A DNA stretch of 64,000 bases from an uncultured Kordia sp. (GTDB taxonomy: Bacteria; Bacteroidota; Bacteroidia; Flavobacteriales; Flavobacteriaceae), in assembly GCF_947496985.1 (NCBI RefSeq), contig NZ_CANMEZ010000005.1, forward strand, positions 124,001-188,000, given 5' to 3'. A program made the position numbers and the translations under genes. Each line of letters begins with the position of its first letter. Position 1 is the stretch's first letter. A model generated the notes under the pieces. That model did no database searches. It was not told where the DNA came from and saw nothing but the letters and a program-made list of their open reading frames with translations. Shown here piece by piece: positions 1 through 8,879 of this stretch.

Positions 1-32
1 TAGCAAATTAAAAAAGTTTAAATGAGTTCTGA

Positions 33-1328
33 ATGCTGCTAGTATATACACAAAAAATTACACCAAGACTTCGCTATACATTTAAGCACCTCATTACGCG
101 TATACTGGGAATTCCTGTCGATTTCACAACGAAAATTGAAACGTTTATTGCGCATAATGAAGTAAAAATGTCATACGCAAAACAACCACTTGGAGACGAA
201 TTTTTTGTGCGTAGTCATGATTTATTATTTGAACAAGGCATTGGAGAAGTAGAGTTTAAAGTATTGGAATGGGAAGATGTTCCTTGCTTTTTTATGGCAG
301 GTGAAAAAAGTACGATTCCATATGATATTTTTGCAGCAAGTTTCTATTTGTTAAGTAGATATGAGGAATATTTACCTTATGTAAAAGATGAACATGGACG
401 TTATAGAGCTACCGAAAGTTTAGCATTTAAGCACGATTTCTTAAAAATTCCTGTTGTTGATATTTGGTGTCAGAAATTTATAAAAATCTTAGAAGAAACC
501 TTTGAAACTTTTAACACCAATGATTACGCACAACGTTCATTTTTATATATGCCTGTTGTCAACATTCCAATTGCGTATGCGTACAAAAAGCGTGGAATGA
601 TTAGAACACTTGGTGGATACTTCTCAGATATATTTCGATTGCGTTTTTCTCGATTTTTAGATCGATCAGCGGTGTTGTTAGGAATGCGCGAAGATCCTTA
701 CGATAATTTTGAGGCATTTATCGAATTGCATAAAGAACACAAAACAAGTGCGCATTATTTTTTCCAAATTGGCGATTATTCAACTTACGATCACAACATT
801 TCAGTATATAAAAACGTCTTTATTAGATTGATCAAAAATGTATCCGATTATAGTAAAGTAGGCTTGCTAGCATCCTATGATTCATTTACAGATGTTGAAA
901 AATTAAAGGTTGAAAAAAAGCGATTGAACAATATTATCAATCGTCCAATGAAACGTGCACGACAACATTTTAATATGTTGAGTTTACCAAAATTCTATAG
1001 AAACTTGATTGAGCTAGAATTTACAGAAGATTATTCTATGGGATATCATGATACACTTGGCTTTAGGGCTGGTACTTGTAGTCCGTTTTACTTTTATGAC
1101 ATCGGTATGGAAATACAAACGCCGTTAAAAGTACATCCGTTTTGTATGGCATATTTAGGAAAACTAGAAACTGTATTACCAAACGATGAAATTCTGGAAA
1201 TGGCATCGGAAATACAAAAAGTTAATGGTACTTTTATACCTATATTTCACAATGTAGCATTGTCTGAAAACAATCCTGCTTGGAAAGAATTGTATATCAG
1301 TTTATTAAAAGCGTATAGCAATGCATAA
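33..1328 (+). CDS. Polysaccharide deacetylase-like protein with degenerate active site
   Basis: Resembles the Bacteroidota polysaccharide-deacetylase-like family that has a DUF7033-type N-terminal domain and a NodB-like C-terminal half. Recognisable landmarks are SRYEEYLP (108-115), KRGMIRTLGG (186-195), RQHFNML (310-316), DYSMGYHDTLGFRAGTC (333-349) and a final NGTFIPIFHN (398-407). As I recall the family, an acidic D-x-D motif and an HPS metal-binding motif are normally present. Here the matching places read NIP (177-179) and LAS (279-281), so the metal site looks lost. There is no signal peptide. The ATG at 33 is the first in frame, but the window edge hides the upstream context. The 3' end overlaps the next gene by 8 nt, suggesting translational coupling. 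The family is fairly sure; activity is doubtful. Confidence 0.7.
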   Translation: MLLVYTQKITPRLRYTFKHLITRILGIPVDFTTKIETFIAHNEVKMSYAKQPLGDEFFVRSHDLLFEQGIGEVEFKVLEWEDVPCFFMAGEKSTIPYDIFAASFYLLSRYEEYLPYVKDEHGRYRATESLAFKHDFLKIPVVDIWCQKFIKILEETFETFNTNDYAQRSFLYMPVVNIPIAYAYKKRGMIRTLGGYFSDIFRLRFSRFLDRSAVLLGMREDPYDNFEAFIELHKEHKTSAHYFFQIGDYSTYDHNISVYKNVFIRLIKNVSDYSKVGLLASYDSFTDVEKLKVEKKRLNNIINRPMKRARQHFNMLSLPKFYRNLIELEFTEDYSMGYHDTLGFRAGTCSPFYFYDIGMEIQTPLKVHPFCMAYLGKLETVLPNDEILEMASEIQKVNGTFIPIFHNVALSENNPAWKELYISLLKAYSNA

Positions 1329-2004
1329 TATCACAGACATTTTCTTTGATTTAGATCATACTTTATGGGATTTTGAGAAAAATTCAGCCTTGACTTTCAA
1401 AAAAATATTAGCAGAAAGTAATATTCCAGTAAACATCGATCAGTTTTTAGAAATATATGTACCTATTAATTTAGAATATTGGCGCTTGTTTCGTGAAGAA
1501 AAAATAACGAAATCCGAACTTCGTTACCAACGATTGCATAAAACCTTTACACAATTAGAAGTTGTCGTTTCTGATGAGATGATTGATCATTTATCGGAAC
1601 AATATATAAAATACCTATCTACGTTTAATTATCTGTTTGAATACACAGAAGAACTACTTGATAATTTACAAAAGAAGTACAAACTTCATATTATTACCAA
1701 TGGTTTTCGTGGTGTGCAGCATAAAAAAATAAAAGCTTCTGGTATTTACGATTATTTTGAACACATTATAGATTCTGAAAGTGTAGATGTGAAAAAACCG
1801 AATCCGAAAATATTTAATCATGCATTAGAATTGGCAAATGTAACTGCTCAAAATTCAGTAATGATAGGCGATAGTTTTGAAGCAGATATCAAAGGAGCAA
1901 TGGCATTAAACATGCAAGTTATTCATGTGGATTTTGATAAAAAGTACAATCATTCATTGTGTCCAATTGTACGTCACTTGGCTGAAATTGAAAAAATACT
2001 GTAA
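1321..2004 (+). CDS. HAD-family hydrolase, YjjG-type pyrimidine nucleotidase
   Basis: Haloacid-dehalogenase phosphatase of about the usual YjjG length (227 aa). Motif I is FFDLDHTLWDF, with D10 as nucleophile and D12 as general acid. A helical cap follows, then motif II ITNG (about 125-128), the motif III lysine in VKKPNPKIF (about 157-165) and motif IV MIGDSFEADIKGA (about 181-193). YjjG enzymes dephosphorylate nucleoside monophosphates, including non-canonical pyrimidines, in the cytoplasm. The start overlaps the preceding gene by 8 nt. Substrate specificity cannot be read from sequence; a generic HAD phosphatase is the alternative. Confidence 0.85.
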   Translation: MHNITDIFFDLDHTLWDFEKNSALTFKKILAESNIPVNIDQFLEIYVPINLEYWRLFREEKITKSELRYQRLHKTFTQLEVVVSDEMIDHLSEQYIKYLSTFNYLFEYTEELLDNLQKKYKLHIITNGFRGVQHKKIKASGIYDYFEHIIDSESVDVKKPNPKIFNHALELANVTAQNSVMIGDSFEADIKGAMALNMQVIHVDFDKKYNHSLCPIVRHLAEIEKIL

Positions 2005-2136
2005 TAAAAGCAGTAAAATGTCGTTTTTTTATAGGTTAGTTGTTATGTAAGAAGGATCTACTTCTGAAAGTTTTATGTAAAAAACGATATAACTTAACTT
2101 GGAGTAATTCCTAGTAATTTAAAAAACAAACCCTTA

Positions 2137-2691
2137 ATGCTAAAACGAATCCTTCCTATATTATTAGTATTTATCATTACTTCTTGTGTGAAAGATGTTG
2201 ATTTTGATCAAGCGGAAGATTTGTTAATTTCTCCAGCCGTAGAATCAAGTTTAATCTTTTTTGATTTTCCAGCCTCATCATTTCAAGAACCTACAGGAAC
2301 TGCAGTTGTTGTAGAACAAGATGAATTAGAACTCGATCTTTTTAATGAAGAATTTGTAAGAGATAATTTGGTTAGAGCCGAACTCTTTTTTGAAGTAACC
2401 AACTCAATTGATCGTAATTTTCGTGCAGATATTGTGATGTTTGATGCCAATGGAGGAATAACAAATTCGTTTGATATTACTGTAATGCCAGATGGAAATA
2501 ATGAAGTAGTCGTAACGCATACAGAACTTTTTATAGATACCTCTCTCGATCAGTTGAAAAATACCATGCGGATACAAGTAACGTTGAGTATGTTTCCAAG
2601 TCCTGCGGGGATCCCATTAGACGATACAAGCTTAGGGAATATAAAGATGCGTTCAAAAGCCACACTTTTTTTCGAAATAGACACAGAATAA
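2137..2691 (+). CDS. Predicted lipoprotein, unknown function
   Basis: A 184-residue protein starting MLKRILPILLVFIITSC, a lipoprotein signal peptide with Cys17 as the acylation site, followed by acidic residues. The rest looks like beta-strands with no motif I recognise. It lies 16 nt before a DUF5723 outer-membrane-type protein on the same strand, so the two probably form an operon and may act together at the outer membrane. No enzyme signature is visible. Confidence 0.7.
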   Translation: MLKRILPILLVFIITSCVKDVDFDQAEDLLISPAVESSLIFFDFPASSFQEPTGTAVVVEQDELELDLFNEEFVRDNLVRAELFFEVTNSIDRNFRADIVMFDANGGITNSFDITVMPDGNNEVVVTHTELFIDTSLDQLKNTMRIQVTLSMFPSPAGIPLDDTSLGNIKMRSKATLFFEIDTE

Positions 2692-2707
2692 TTAATAACT
2701 CCTTTTA

Positions 2708-4135
2708 GTGAAAAAAATTAGTATCATAATACTCCTTTTTTCTTGTTTTGTTTATGGGCAGAACAAGCAATTGCTGTATAATTTTACTGATATTCCACAA
2801 TCATTATTGTCAAATCCTGGTGCAGAAGTAAATTATAAATGGCATGTTGGAATTCCTTTATTATCACATATCCATGCAAATGCAGGAGCTTCAGGAACAT
2901 CTGTATATGATCTTTTTGCAGATAATGGAATTGACTTTAATGAAAAATTAAGACGTGTTGTATACAGTATGAATAAAAATGATTTTTTTACTGTAAATCA
3001 ACAATTAGAAATATTCAGCGGCGGATTTGCCATTGGTCCATCATACGAAAAGAATAAATACTTATCCTTTGGGTTGTACCAAGAAATGGATCTTCATTTG
3101 TACTTCCCAAAAGACTATGCAGTACTGGCATATGAAGGAAATAGAGATAATATTGGTCGTGTATTTGACTTAAGCGATTTGAATGCAAAAGGAGAATTAA
3201 TTTCTGTGTTGCACGTTGGTTTAACTACGAAGTTGAATAAAAAATGGACTTACGGTTTTCGAGGAAAAATATATTCTAGCTTGTTAAACTTTAAATCAAC
3301 AAACAATAAAGGAAGTTTCGTTACGCAAGAAGGCACAAATAACTTCTATTACCACACATTTGATTTAGATTTGGCGTTTCAGACTTCAGGGTTTGCCTCT
3401 TTGGTCGATTTAGAGAATGAAGGACAAAATGACTGGAATGGGAAAGCAATTAAAGAATTACGTAAACGTGTGCTTTTTGGTGGAAACTTAGGTTTAGGGT
3501 TAGATGTTGGTTTTACTTATCACCCTAAAGAACAATGGACTGTAACTGGAAGTATTCAAGATCTTGGATTTATCCATCACACTAAAGATGTAGAAACATA
3601 CACGTTAAAAGGAGAGTATACATTTGAAGGTGTAAATCCATTATTTCCAAACAATGGTTCAGGACAAACTGCGGATGAATATTGGCAAGAAATTGAAGAT
3701 ACTTTTGATGATTTATTCGAACTTGATACTATTACTAAAAATTATACTTCTTGGCGTTCGCCTAAATTGAATGGATCAGTTTCGTATAAATACGGGAAAA
3801 AAGTTTTAAAAGAATGTAATTGTACTGCTGAAGATGGCGATTATTTAAATGAAGTAGGTTTACAAATATATGCAATTGGTAGACCAAGAAGACCGCAAAC
3901 GGCTGTAACTGCTTTTTATTACCGTCGATTATTTAGTTTTTTGAGCGGAAAAGTGACGTACACAGCTGATACTTTTTCAAAAACCAATATTGGCTTGGGA
4001 ATTTCTTCGCATATCGGAAATGTGAATTTTTACATCATGGCAGATAATCTCTTAGAATATCAAAATTTAGCGAAAGCGAACTATGCTTCTGTACAACTAG
4101 GGTTTAATTATATTTTTCCTGCTACTAAAAAGTAA
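2708..4135 (+). CDS. DUF5723 family outer-membrane beta-barrel protein
   Basis: 475 residues with signal peptide MKKISIIILLFSCFVYGQ. The body matches the Bacteroidota DUF5723 family: an early SLLSNPGA segment, repeated amphipathic strands ending in aromatic residues, and a terminal strand VQLGFNYIFPATKK. The predicted location is the outer membrane. The start codon is GTG; it is chosen because it directly precedes the signal peptide and lies 16 nt after the upstream lipoprotein. The function of the family is not established, and no catalytic motif is seen. Some members are annotated loosely as PorP/SprF-like, but similarity to those is not clear here. Confidence 0.7.
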   Translation: MKKISIIILLFSCFVYGQNKQLLYNFTDIPQSLLSNPGAEVNYKWHVGIPLLSHIHANAGASGTSVYDLFADNGIDFNEKLRRVVYSMNKNDFFTVNQQLEIFSGGFAIGPSYEKNKYLSFGLYQEMDLHLYFPKDYAVLAYEGNRDNIGRVFDLSDLNAKGELISVLHVGLTTKLNKKWTYGFRGKIYSSLLNFKSTNNKGSFVTQEGTNNFYYHTFDLDLAFQTSGFASLVDLENEGQNDWNGKAIKELRKRVLFGGNLGLGLDVGFTYHPKEQWTVTGSIQDLGFIHHTKDVETYTLKGEYTFEGVNPLFPNNGSGQTADEYWQEIEDTFDDLFELDTITKNYTSWRSPKLNGSVSYKYGKKVLKECNCTAEDGDYLNEVGLQIYAIGRPRRPQTAVTAFYYRRLFSFLSGKVTYTADTFSKTNIGLGISSHIGNVNFYIMADNLLEYQNLAKANYASVQLGFNYIFPATKK

Positions 4136-4188
4136 CGGATTCCAATAAAATCCTTATTTTGGAGCTCAAAATACACAATACCATTATT

Positions 4189-4989
4189 ATGAAACGTTTT
4201 CTAGCAGTTATTATATTTCTATTTATTACAGCTTCTGGTTTTTCACAAAAATTAGATAGCTATAAATATGTAGTAATTCCGTATGAGTTTGAATTTTTGA
4301 AAAAGCATGATAAATATCGTGTAAATTCACTTATGCGTTTTCTGTTTAAAAGCGAAGGGTTTGGAGTATTGTATGATTCTGAAACGTTTCCACAAGATTT
4401 AACTGATGATAGATGTTTGGCATTGTACTTAGATCTTGAAGATGACTCTGGAATGTTTGTTACAAAGACTAAAATTATATTGAAAGACTGTTCTAATCAA
4501 GTGATTTTAGAAAGTGAAGAAGGTACCTCAAGAACGAAAGCGTACGAAAAAGCATATAATGAAAGTGTTCGAAATTCGTTTGAGTCCATAAAAGCACAAC
4601 GGTATTCGTATACACCAGCTAAAAGAAAAAAAGTTGTCGTTCCATCAAAATCAGCAGTTACAGAAACCGTTACAAAAAAAGTTGAAGAAGTAAAAAAAGA
4701 AGTTGTTCCTGTAAAAGAAACGATGACAGTTAAAGAAGTAAAACCTATAGTTGTAAAGCCAGTTACAAAATTAAAAGAGGAAGTTCTGTATGCGCAACCT
4801 TTAGAAAATGGTTTTCAGTTGGTAGATCGTTCGCCAAAAGTGGTAATGATTCTCCTAAAAACAGGAGTGCCTAATGTTTATCTTGTAAAAGGAAAAGATG
4901 CTATTGTATACAAAGAAAACGGCAAATGGATGTTGTCTAATGCTACCACATCAGGACATGAAGTGTCTGTTTTGAATGTGAAGTTCTAA
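4189..4989 (+). CDS. Secreted protein with Lys/Val/Glu-rich linker, unknown function
   Basis: The reading frame is open from 4159, but the ATG at 4189 gives a clean signal peptide, MKRFLAVIIFLFITASGFSQ, so that start is preferred. The N-terminal domain (to about residue 145) contains YKYVVIPYEFEFLKKHDKYRVN, resembling small periplasmic domains of Bacteroidota secreted proteins. A linker rich in Lys, Val and Glu (about 150-200) follows, with repeats such as VKEVKPIVVKPV. The last 65 residues include QPLENGFQLVDRSPKVVM and a compact C-terminal fold. It sits 53 nt after the DUF5723 gene and may belong to the same operon. No function is assigned. Confidence 0.65.
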   Translation: MKRFLAVIIFLFITASGFSQKLDSYKYVVIPYEFEFLKKHDKYRVNSLMRFLFKSEGFGVLYDSETFPQDLTDDRCLALYLDLEDDSGMFVTKTKIILKDCSNQVILESEEGTSRTKAYEKAYNESVRNSFESIKAQRYSYTPAKRKKVVVPSKSAVTETVTKKVEEVKKEVVPVKETMTVKEVKPIVVKPVTKLKEEVLYAQPLENGFQLVDRSPKVVMILLKTGVPNVYLVKGKDAIVYKENGKWMLSNATTSGHEVSVLNVKF

Positions 4990-5087
4990 CTTCGGGTTTG
5001 CTCAGTTGTCTTTGATGTTTTTTATTTAGGGATGAATAACAACATTTATTTTTAAAAGTTTATTGTTAGTTTTTCCAAACATCTACA

Positions 5088-6365
5088 CTAATAGTCATAT
5101 TTATCTTTCCAGCGATTTTTTAAGAAATCACGAAGACTTTTTTCACGTGGATTGCTTCCAGGATTATAGATTTTAGTATTTGAAATTTCATCGGGTAAGT
5201 ATTCTTGTGCGACAAAATTATTGTTGAAATCATGCGAGTATTTGTAATCTTCGCCATACCCTAAATCTTTCATTAATTTAGTTGGTGCATTTCGTAAATG
5301 TAACGGAATTGACAAATCGCCAGTTTCTCTGACAATAGCTTGTGCTTTTTTGATTGCCATATACGAAGCATTACTTTTTGCAGAAGTGGCTAAATATACG
5401 GCACATTGACTTAAAATGATACGTGCTTCAGGATATCCGATAATAGAAACCGCCTGAAAGGTATTCGTTGCAATAACCAAAGCTGTCGGATTGGCAATTC
5501 CGATATCTTCACTTGCAGAAATCAACATTCTTCTTGCGATAAATTTTACATCTTCTCCACCTTCAATCATTCTGGCTAACCAATATACAGCTCCATTAGG
5601 ATCACTTCCACGAATCGATTTTATAAAAGCAGAAATAATGTCGTAGTGTTGTTCGCCAGTTTTGTCATATAAAACCGTGTTTTTTTGCACGCGACTTAAC
5701 ACGAGTTCATCTGTAATGATAACTTCATCGGTTCCTTCCGAATTGATAATGAGTTCAAAAATATTCAATAATTTTCGTCCATCACCACCAGAGAGTTTTA
5801 ATAGTGCTTCTGTTTCTTTTAGTGTAATTTTCTTTTGAGAAAGTTGCGTATCCTGTATAATAGCACGTTTTAGTAACCGTTCTAAATCTTCTTTTCCAAA
5901 AGGATTTAATATATATACTTGACAACGTGACAATAAAGCGGGAATGACCTCGAAACTAGGATTTTCAGTAGTAGCACCAATTAACGTAACCCAGCCTTTC
6001 TCAACAGCGCCAAGCAGTGAATCTTGTTGTGATTTGCTAAATCGATGAATCTCATCAATAAATAAAATTGGATTCTTAGTAGTGAATAAACCACCATCTT
6101 GCTTTGCACGTTGAATAACTTCACGCACATCTTTTACACCGGAACTAATCGCGCTAAGCGTATAAAAAGGACGATCAGAAGTTGTAGCGATAATATTTGC
6201 TAAAGTAGTTTTTCCAGTTCCTGGAGGTCCCCAAAGTAGGAGCGAAGGAATAATTCCTTGTTTTATTTGACGTGTTAATACACCAGTTTCTCCCACTAAA
6301 TGATCTTGACTTATATAGTCTTCCAACGTTTTTGGGCGAATGCGTTCTGCTAATGGTTCATTCAT
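5088..6365 (-). CDS. rarA: Replication-associated recombination protein A (AAA+ ATPase)
   Basis: RarA/MgsA, the clamp-loader-related AAA+ ATPase that acts at stalled replication forks and single-strand gaps. It is 425 residues, the usual length. Walker A is GPPGTGKTT (46-54) and Walker B is [10 protein letters not shown] (100-109). Sensor 1 [11 protein letters not shown] and arginine-finger region LLSRCQVY follow, then [10 protein letters not shown] and the MgsA C-terminal tetramerisation region [14 protein letters not shown] and [14 protein letters not shown]. It is transcribed away from the rhomboid gene. The identification is secure. Confidence 0.97.
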   Translation of the reverse strand: MNEPLAERIRPKTLEDYISQDHLVGETGVLTRQIKQGIIPSLLLWGPPGTGKTTLANIIATTSDRPFYTLSAISSGVKDVREVIQRAKQDGGLFTTKNPILFIDEIHRFSKSQQDSLLGAVEKGWVTLIGATTENPSFEVIPALLSRCQVYILNPFGKEDLERLLKRAIIQDTQLSQKKITLKETEALLKLSGGDGRKLLNIFELIINSEGTDEVIITDELVLSRVQKNTVLYDKTGEQHYDIISAFIKSIRGSDPNGAVYWLARMIEGGEDVKFIARRMLISASEDIGIANPTALVIATNTFQAVSIIGYPEARIILSQCAVYLATSAKSNASYMAIKKAQAIVRETGDLSIPLHLRNAPTKLMKDLGYGEDYKYSHDFNNNFVAQEYLPDEISNTKIYNPGSNPREKSLRDFLKNRWKDKYDY

Positions 6366-6456
6366 GGGATAAAAATAAGATATTACTAAGGAAGTGACAA
6401 TTTTTCATGTGAATTCATCTTGGCTAATTTTTTGACTATTTGATTTAAAATTGTCT

Positions 6457-7206
6457 ATGAAATCCAAACAGCAACATCCTTTTGTGTTTACACCGGAAGT
6501 AGTATTACTACCTTTTCTGTTTATATTAATTATTTGGTTTGTGTTTTGGTCTGAGGTTCGTTTTGGATTTCGATTTAATGATTATGGTGTATATCCAAGA
6601 ACATTGAAAGGAATGCGAGGTATTTTATTGAGTCCACTTATTCATGGAAGTATGCGACATGTATGGAATAATACAATTCCATTATTCTTGTTAAGTGCTG
6701 CAGTTATTTATTTCTATAGGTCACAACGTTGGACCATTTTTATTATAGGATTATTAGGTTCAGGAATTTTAACGTGGATTATTGGTAGAGAAGCCAATCA
6801 TATAGGCGCAAGTGGTTTTATTTATGTATTGATGAGTTTCATCTTTTTTAAAGGAGTAATTACCAAATACTATCGATTTGTAGCCTTGTCTTTAATTATC
6901 ATGTTTTTATATGGTGGAATGCTCTGGTATTTATTTCCGATAGAAGAAACCATTTCTTGGGAAGGCCACTTAGGTGGATTTATTACAGGATTTCTTTTAG
7001 CTGTTTTTCTTCCAGTTGTATATACTAAGAATACGTACGAGTGGGAAAAAGAAGAATTTATCCCAGAAAATGATCCATTTATGAAGCATTTTGATGAGAA
7101 TGGAAACTTCATAGAGACCTTACCCGATGAAGTAGAAGAGGAGTTGCCTACCATAAAGGTCAACTATATTTTTGTCAAAAATGATAGAGTTGACCAAGAA
7201 GAATAG
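6457..7206 (+). CDS. Rhomboid family intramembrane serine protease
   Basis: Multi-pass membrane protease of the GlpG/rhomboid family. The catalytic dyad is visible: Ser121 in GASG and His173 in EGHLGGF (numbered from the TTG at 6451; subtract 2 for the ATG). The H-x3-N motif HVWNN (70-74) shapes the oxyanion region. About six transmembrane segments lie between residues 15 and 195, followed by an acidic cytoplasmic tail of about 55 residues. A TTG at 6451 also opens the frame, but the ATG at 6457 is the more likely start. Substrates are unknown. It is divergent from rarA and convergent with rlmB. Confidence 0.92.
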   Translation: MKSKQQHPFVFTPEVVLLPFLFILIIWFVFWSEVRFGFRFNDYGVYPRTLKGMRGILLSPLIHGSMRHVWNNTIPLFLLSAAVIYFYRSQRWTIFIIGLLGSGILTWIIGREANHIGASGFIYVLMSFIFFKGVITKYYRFVALSLIIMFLYGGMLWYLFPIEETISWEGHLGGFITGFLLAVFLPVVYTKNTYEWEKEEFIPENDPFMKHFDENGNFIETLPDEVEEELPTIKVNYIFVKNDRVDQEE

Positions 7207-7212
7207 ACTTTT

Positions 7213-7950
7213 CTATTGGCGTTGTCTTACTATTTCATATAAAAACGCACCACATGCTACAGACACATTTAAAGAAGCAATTTCACCTAACATTGGTAAC
7301 TTAGCCTGCTGATCTACAATTTTTAAAATAGAAGGAGAAACGCCTTTACCTTCTGATCCCATAACAATAGCAACAGGAGCTGTAAAATCAACATCGTATA
7401 AATTGTGTTGCGCTTTTTCAGTAGCAGCTACAATTTGTACACCTGAACTTTGTAAATGATAAATTGCATCTTTGATGTGATCTACTTTACAGATTGGCAT
7501 TTTAAAGATAGCACCAGCGGATGTTTTTACTGCATCAGCATTTACTGGAGCGCCACCTTTTTTCTGTATAATAATTCCATCAACACCAGTACATTCTGCG
7601 GTTCTAATAATAGCACCAAAGTTACGAACATCACTTAATTGATCTAAAATTAAAAACTTAGGTATGCGTCCAGATTCAATAACATTCAAAACTAATGTAT
7701 CTAAATCATGAAATTCTATTGGAGAAATCAAAGCAATTACACCTTGATGATTTTTTTTGGTAAGTCTATTTAGTTTTTCAGGTGGAACAAACGAAGTACT
7801 GATTGCATTTGCTCTTAAAAGATGGTCTAATTCGTTGAATAGCTCTCCTCTAAGACCTTTTTGAATGAAAACTTTATCAATAGTGCTTCCAGAGTTTATA
7901 GCTTCTATAATGGCTCTTATGCCAAATATTTGAGTGTTATTGTTTTGCAT
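7213..7950 (-). CDS. rlmB: 23S rRNA (guanosine-2'-O-)-methyltransferase RlmB
   Basis: SPOUT-fold TrmH/RlmB methyltransferase, 245 residues. The N-terminal substrate-binding domain begins QIFGIRAIIEAI. SPOUT motif 1 is LDQLSDVRNFGAIIRTAECTG (about 103-122), motif 2 is IVMGSEGKGVS (about 195-205) and motif 3 is LNVSVACGAFLYEIVRQ at the C-terminus, all in the expected order. The family uses SAM to methylate the ribose of G2251 (E. coli numbering) in 23S rRNA. A related TrmH-type rRNA/tRNA methylase is the main alternative. The gene follows a terminator hairpin immediately upstream. Confidence 0.9.
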   Translation of the reverse strand: MQNNNTQIFGIRAIIEAINSGSTIDKVFIQKGLRGELFNELDHLLRANAISTSFVPPEKLNRLTKKNHQGVIALISPIEFHDLDTLVLNVIESGRIPKFLILDQLSDVRNFGAIIRTAECTGVDGIIIQKKGGAPVNADAVKTSAGAIFKMPICKVDHIKDAIYHLQSSGVQIVAATEKAQHNLYDVDFTAPVAIVMGSEGKGVSPSILKIVDQQAKLPMLGEIASLNVSVACGAFLYEIVRQRQ

Positions 7951-7966
7951 AGGACAAATATAAAAT

Positions 7967-7991
7967 AAAAAACCACCCAGTTGGGTGGTTT
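7967..7991. terminator. Bidirectional intrinsic terminator
   Basis: Perfect stem ACCACCC / GGGTGGT (7972-7978 and 7983-7989) with a short loop. It has A-rich sequence on the left and a T-run on the right. It would end the minus-strand SusC/D operon A that stops at 8023, and lies just upstream of rlmB. Confidence 0.85.
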
Positions 7992-8022
7992 TTTGTATAT
8001 GTATTATAATATAATATTATTT

Positions 8023-8868
8023 CTACAATGGTGTGTAAACTGATACACCGTTTTCTCCGTATCCTTCGTTAAACCAAGAGATAGTTACTACTCCAGTAGC
8101 AATATCAACTTCGTTAACACCTCCACTTAATGGAATACAAGCTCCCCAAGGGTCACCTTGATCAGTCCACTGGATTTTATTACAAGAGTTGCTGAATGTT
8201 ACATCAAAACTTGTTGGTCCAGTTCCATAAGCAGTTGAGTAAGGACCTCCATTGTAAAGACCTCCTGAGAAATCTTGGATGAAGAATGTCCCGTCTCCGT
8301 TGTCAACGATCTCACTAACTTGCGTATTTGGGTTGAAGCTAGGTAAGAAATCATGGAATCCGTAGTTAGTAGTTACACTATACATTCCACCTAAGTCTAA
8401 TGTAAGGTCACATACTAAGTTTACAGTGTGAGTAGTTGTAGAAGAACCATCAGATAATCCTACAGAAACTCCTCTAGATGCAGTTTGTAATACGATGTTA
8501 AAAGTAATATCTGAAGCTACTAATGCTGTAGCAGCAGTTGGAGTTACATTTAATTCGATTAAAGCTGTATTTGTATCAGCAGCAATTTTTACATTACCAC
8601 TAGCTGTAACAGCGTCACTAGAAGATCCTAATACATCTACAAGTGTATAAGTTACATTTACATCACTCTTATTAATAGGAGCAGTAAAGTTAACAGGTAC
8701 AGTAATACTAGTTAAAGTATTATTTACAGATTGAGTTGTTGATGCACTTGGAAACTCTATCCATCCAGATTCTGGGTTGGAAGAAAATCTACCATCATCA
8801 TCTTTTGCACAACTATATGCAAGCACCAAAACTAATGGCAAGATGAAAGCTTTCATTATTTTTTTCAT
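8023..8868 (-). CDS. Lipoprotein with CALX-beta-like N-terminal domain, last gene of SusC/D operon A
   Basis: Predicted surface lipoprotein of 281 residues. The ATG at 8868 gives MKKIMKAFILPLVLVLAYSC, a good lipoprotein signal peptide. The frame is open to 8928, but that start would lie inside the upstream gene and add a non-signal extension. The N-terminal half is a Thr/Val-rich beta-domain with TSITVPVNFTAPINKSDVNV, like the CALX-beta/DUF1735-type domains found next to SusC/D pairs. The C-terminal half ends VTISWFNEGYGENGVSVYTPL. It lies 11 nt after the related lipoprotein gene. It probably binds substrate or cell-surface material on behalf of the SusCD pair; this is inferred from context. 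Confidence 0.7.
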   Translation of the reverse strand: MKKIMKAFILPLVLVLAYSCAKDDDGRFSSNPESGWIEFPSASTTQSVNNTLTSITVPVNFTAPINKSDVNVTYTLVDVLGSSSDAVTASGNVKIAADTNTALIELNVTPTAATALVASDITFNIVLQTASRGVSVGLSDGSSTTTHTVNLVCDLTLDLGGMYSVTTNYGFHDFLPSFNPNTQVSEIVDNGDGTFFIQDFSGGLYNGGPYSTAYGTGPTSFDVTFSNSCNKIQWTDQGDPWGACIPLSGGVNEVDIATGVVTISWFNEGYGENGVSVYTPL

Positions 8869-8879
8869 AACAGGGTTGT

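Noticed and set aside
2021-2087. Terminator between the HAD gene and the lipoprotein gene
   Set aside because: TCGTTTTTT and AAAAAACGA can pair, but the loop is 49 nt and the arms are nearly all A/T; support is weak.
6870-7163. 97-codon ORF antisense to the rhomboid gene
   Set aside because: Shadow of a well-supported gene in the opposite strand.
7955-7962. TATATTTG on the minus strand as rlmB promoter
   Set aside because: It matches the -7 consensus but lies only 4 nt before the ATG with no -33 element; it would give a leaderless or truncated message.
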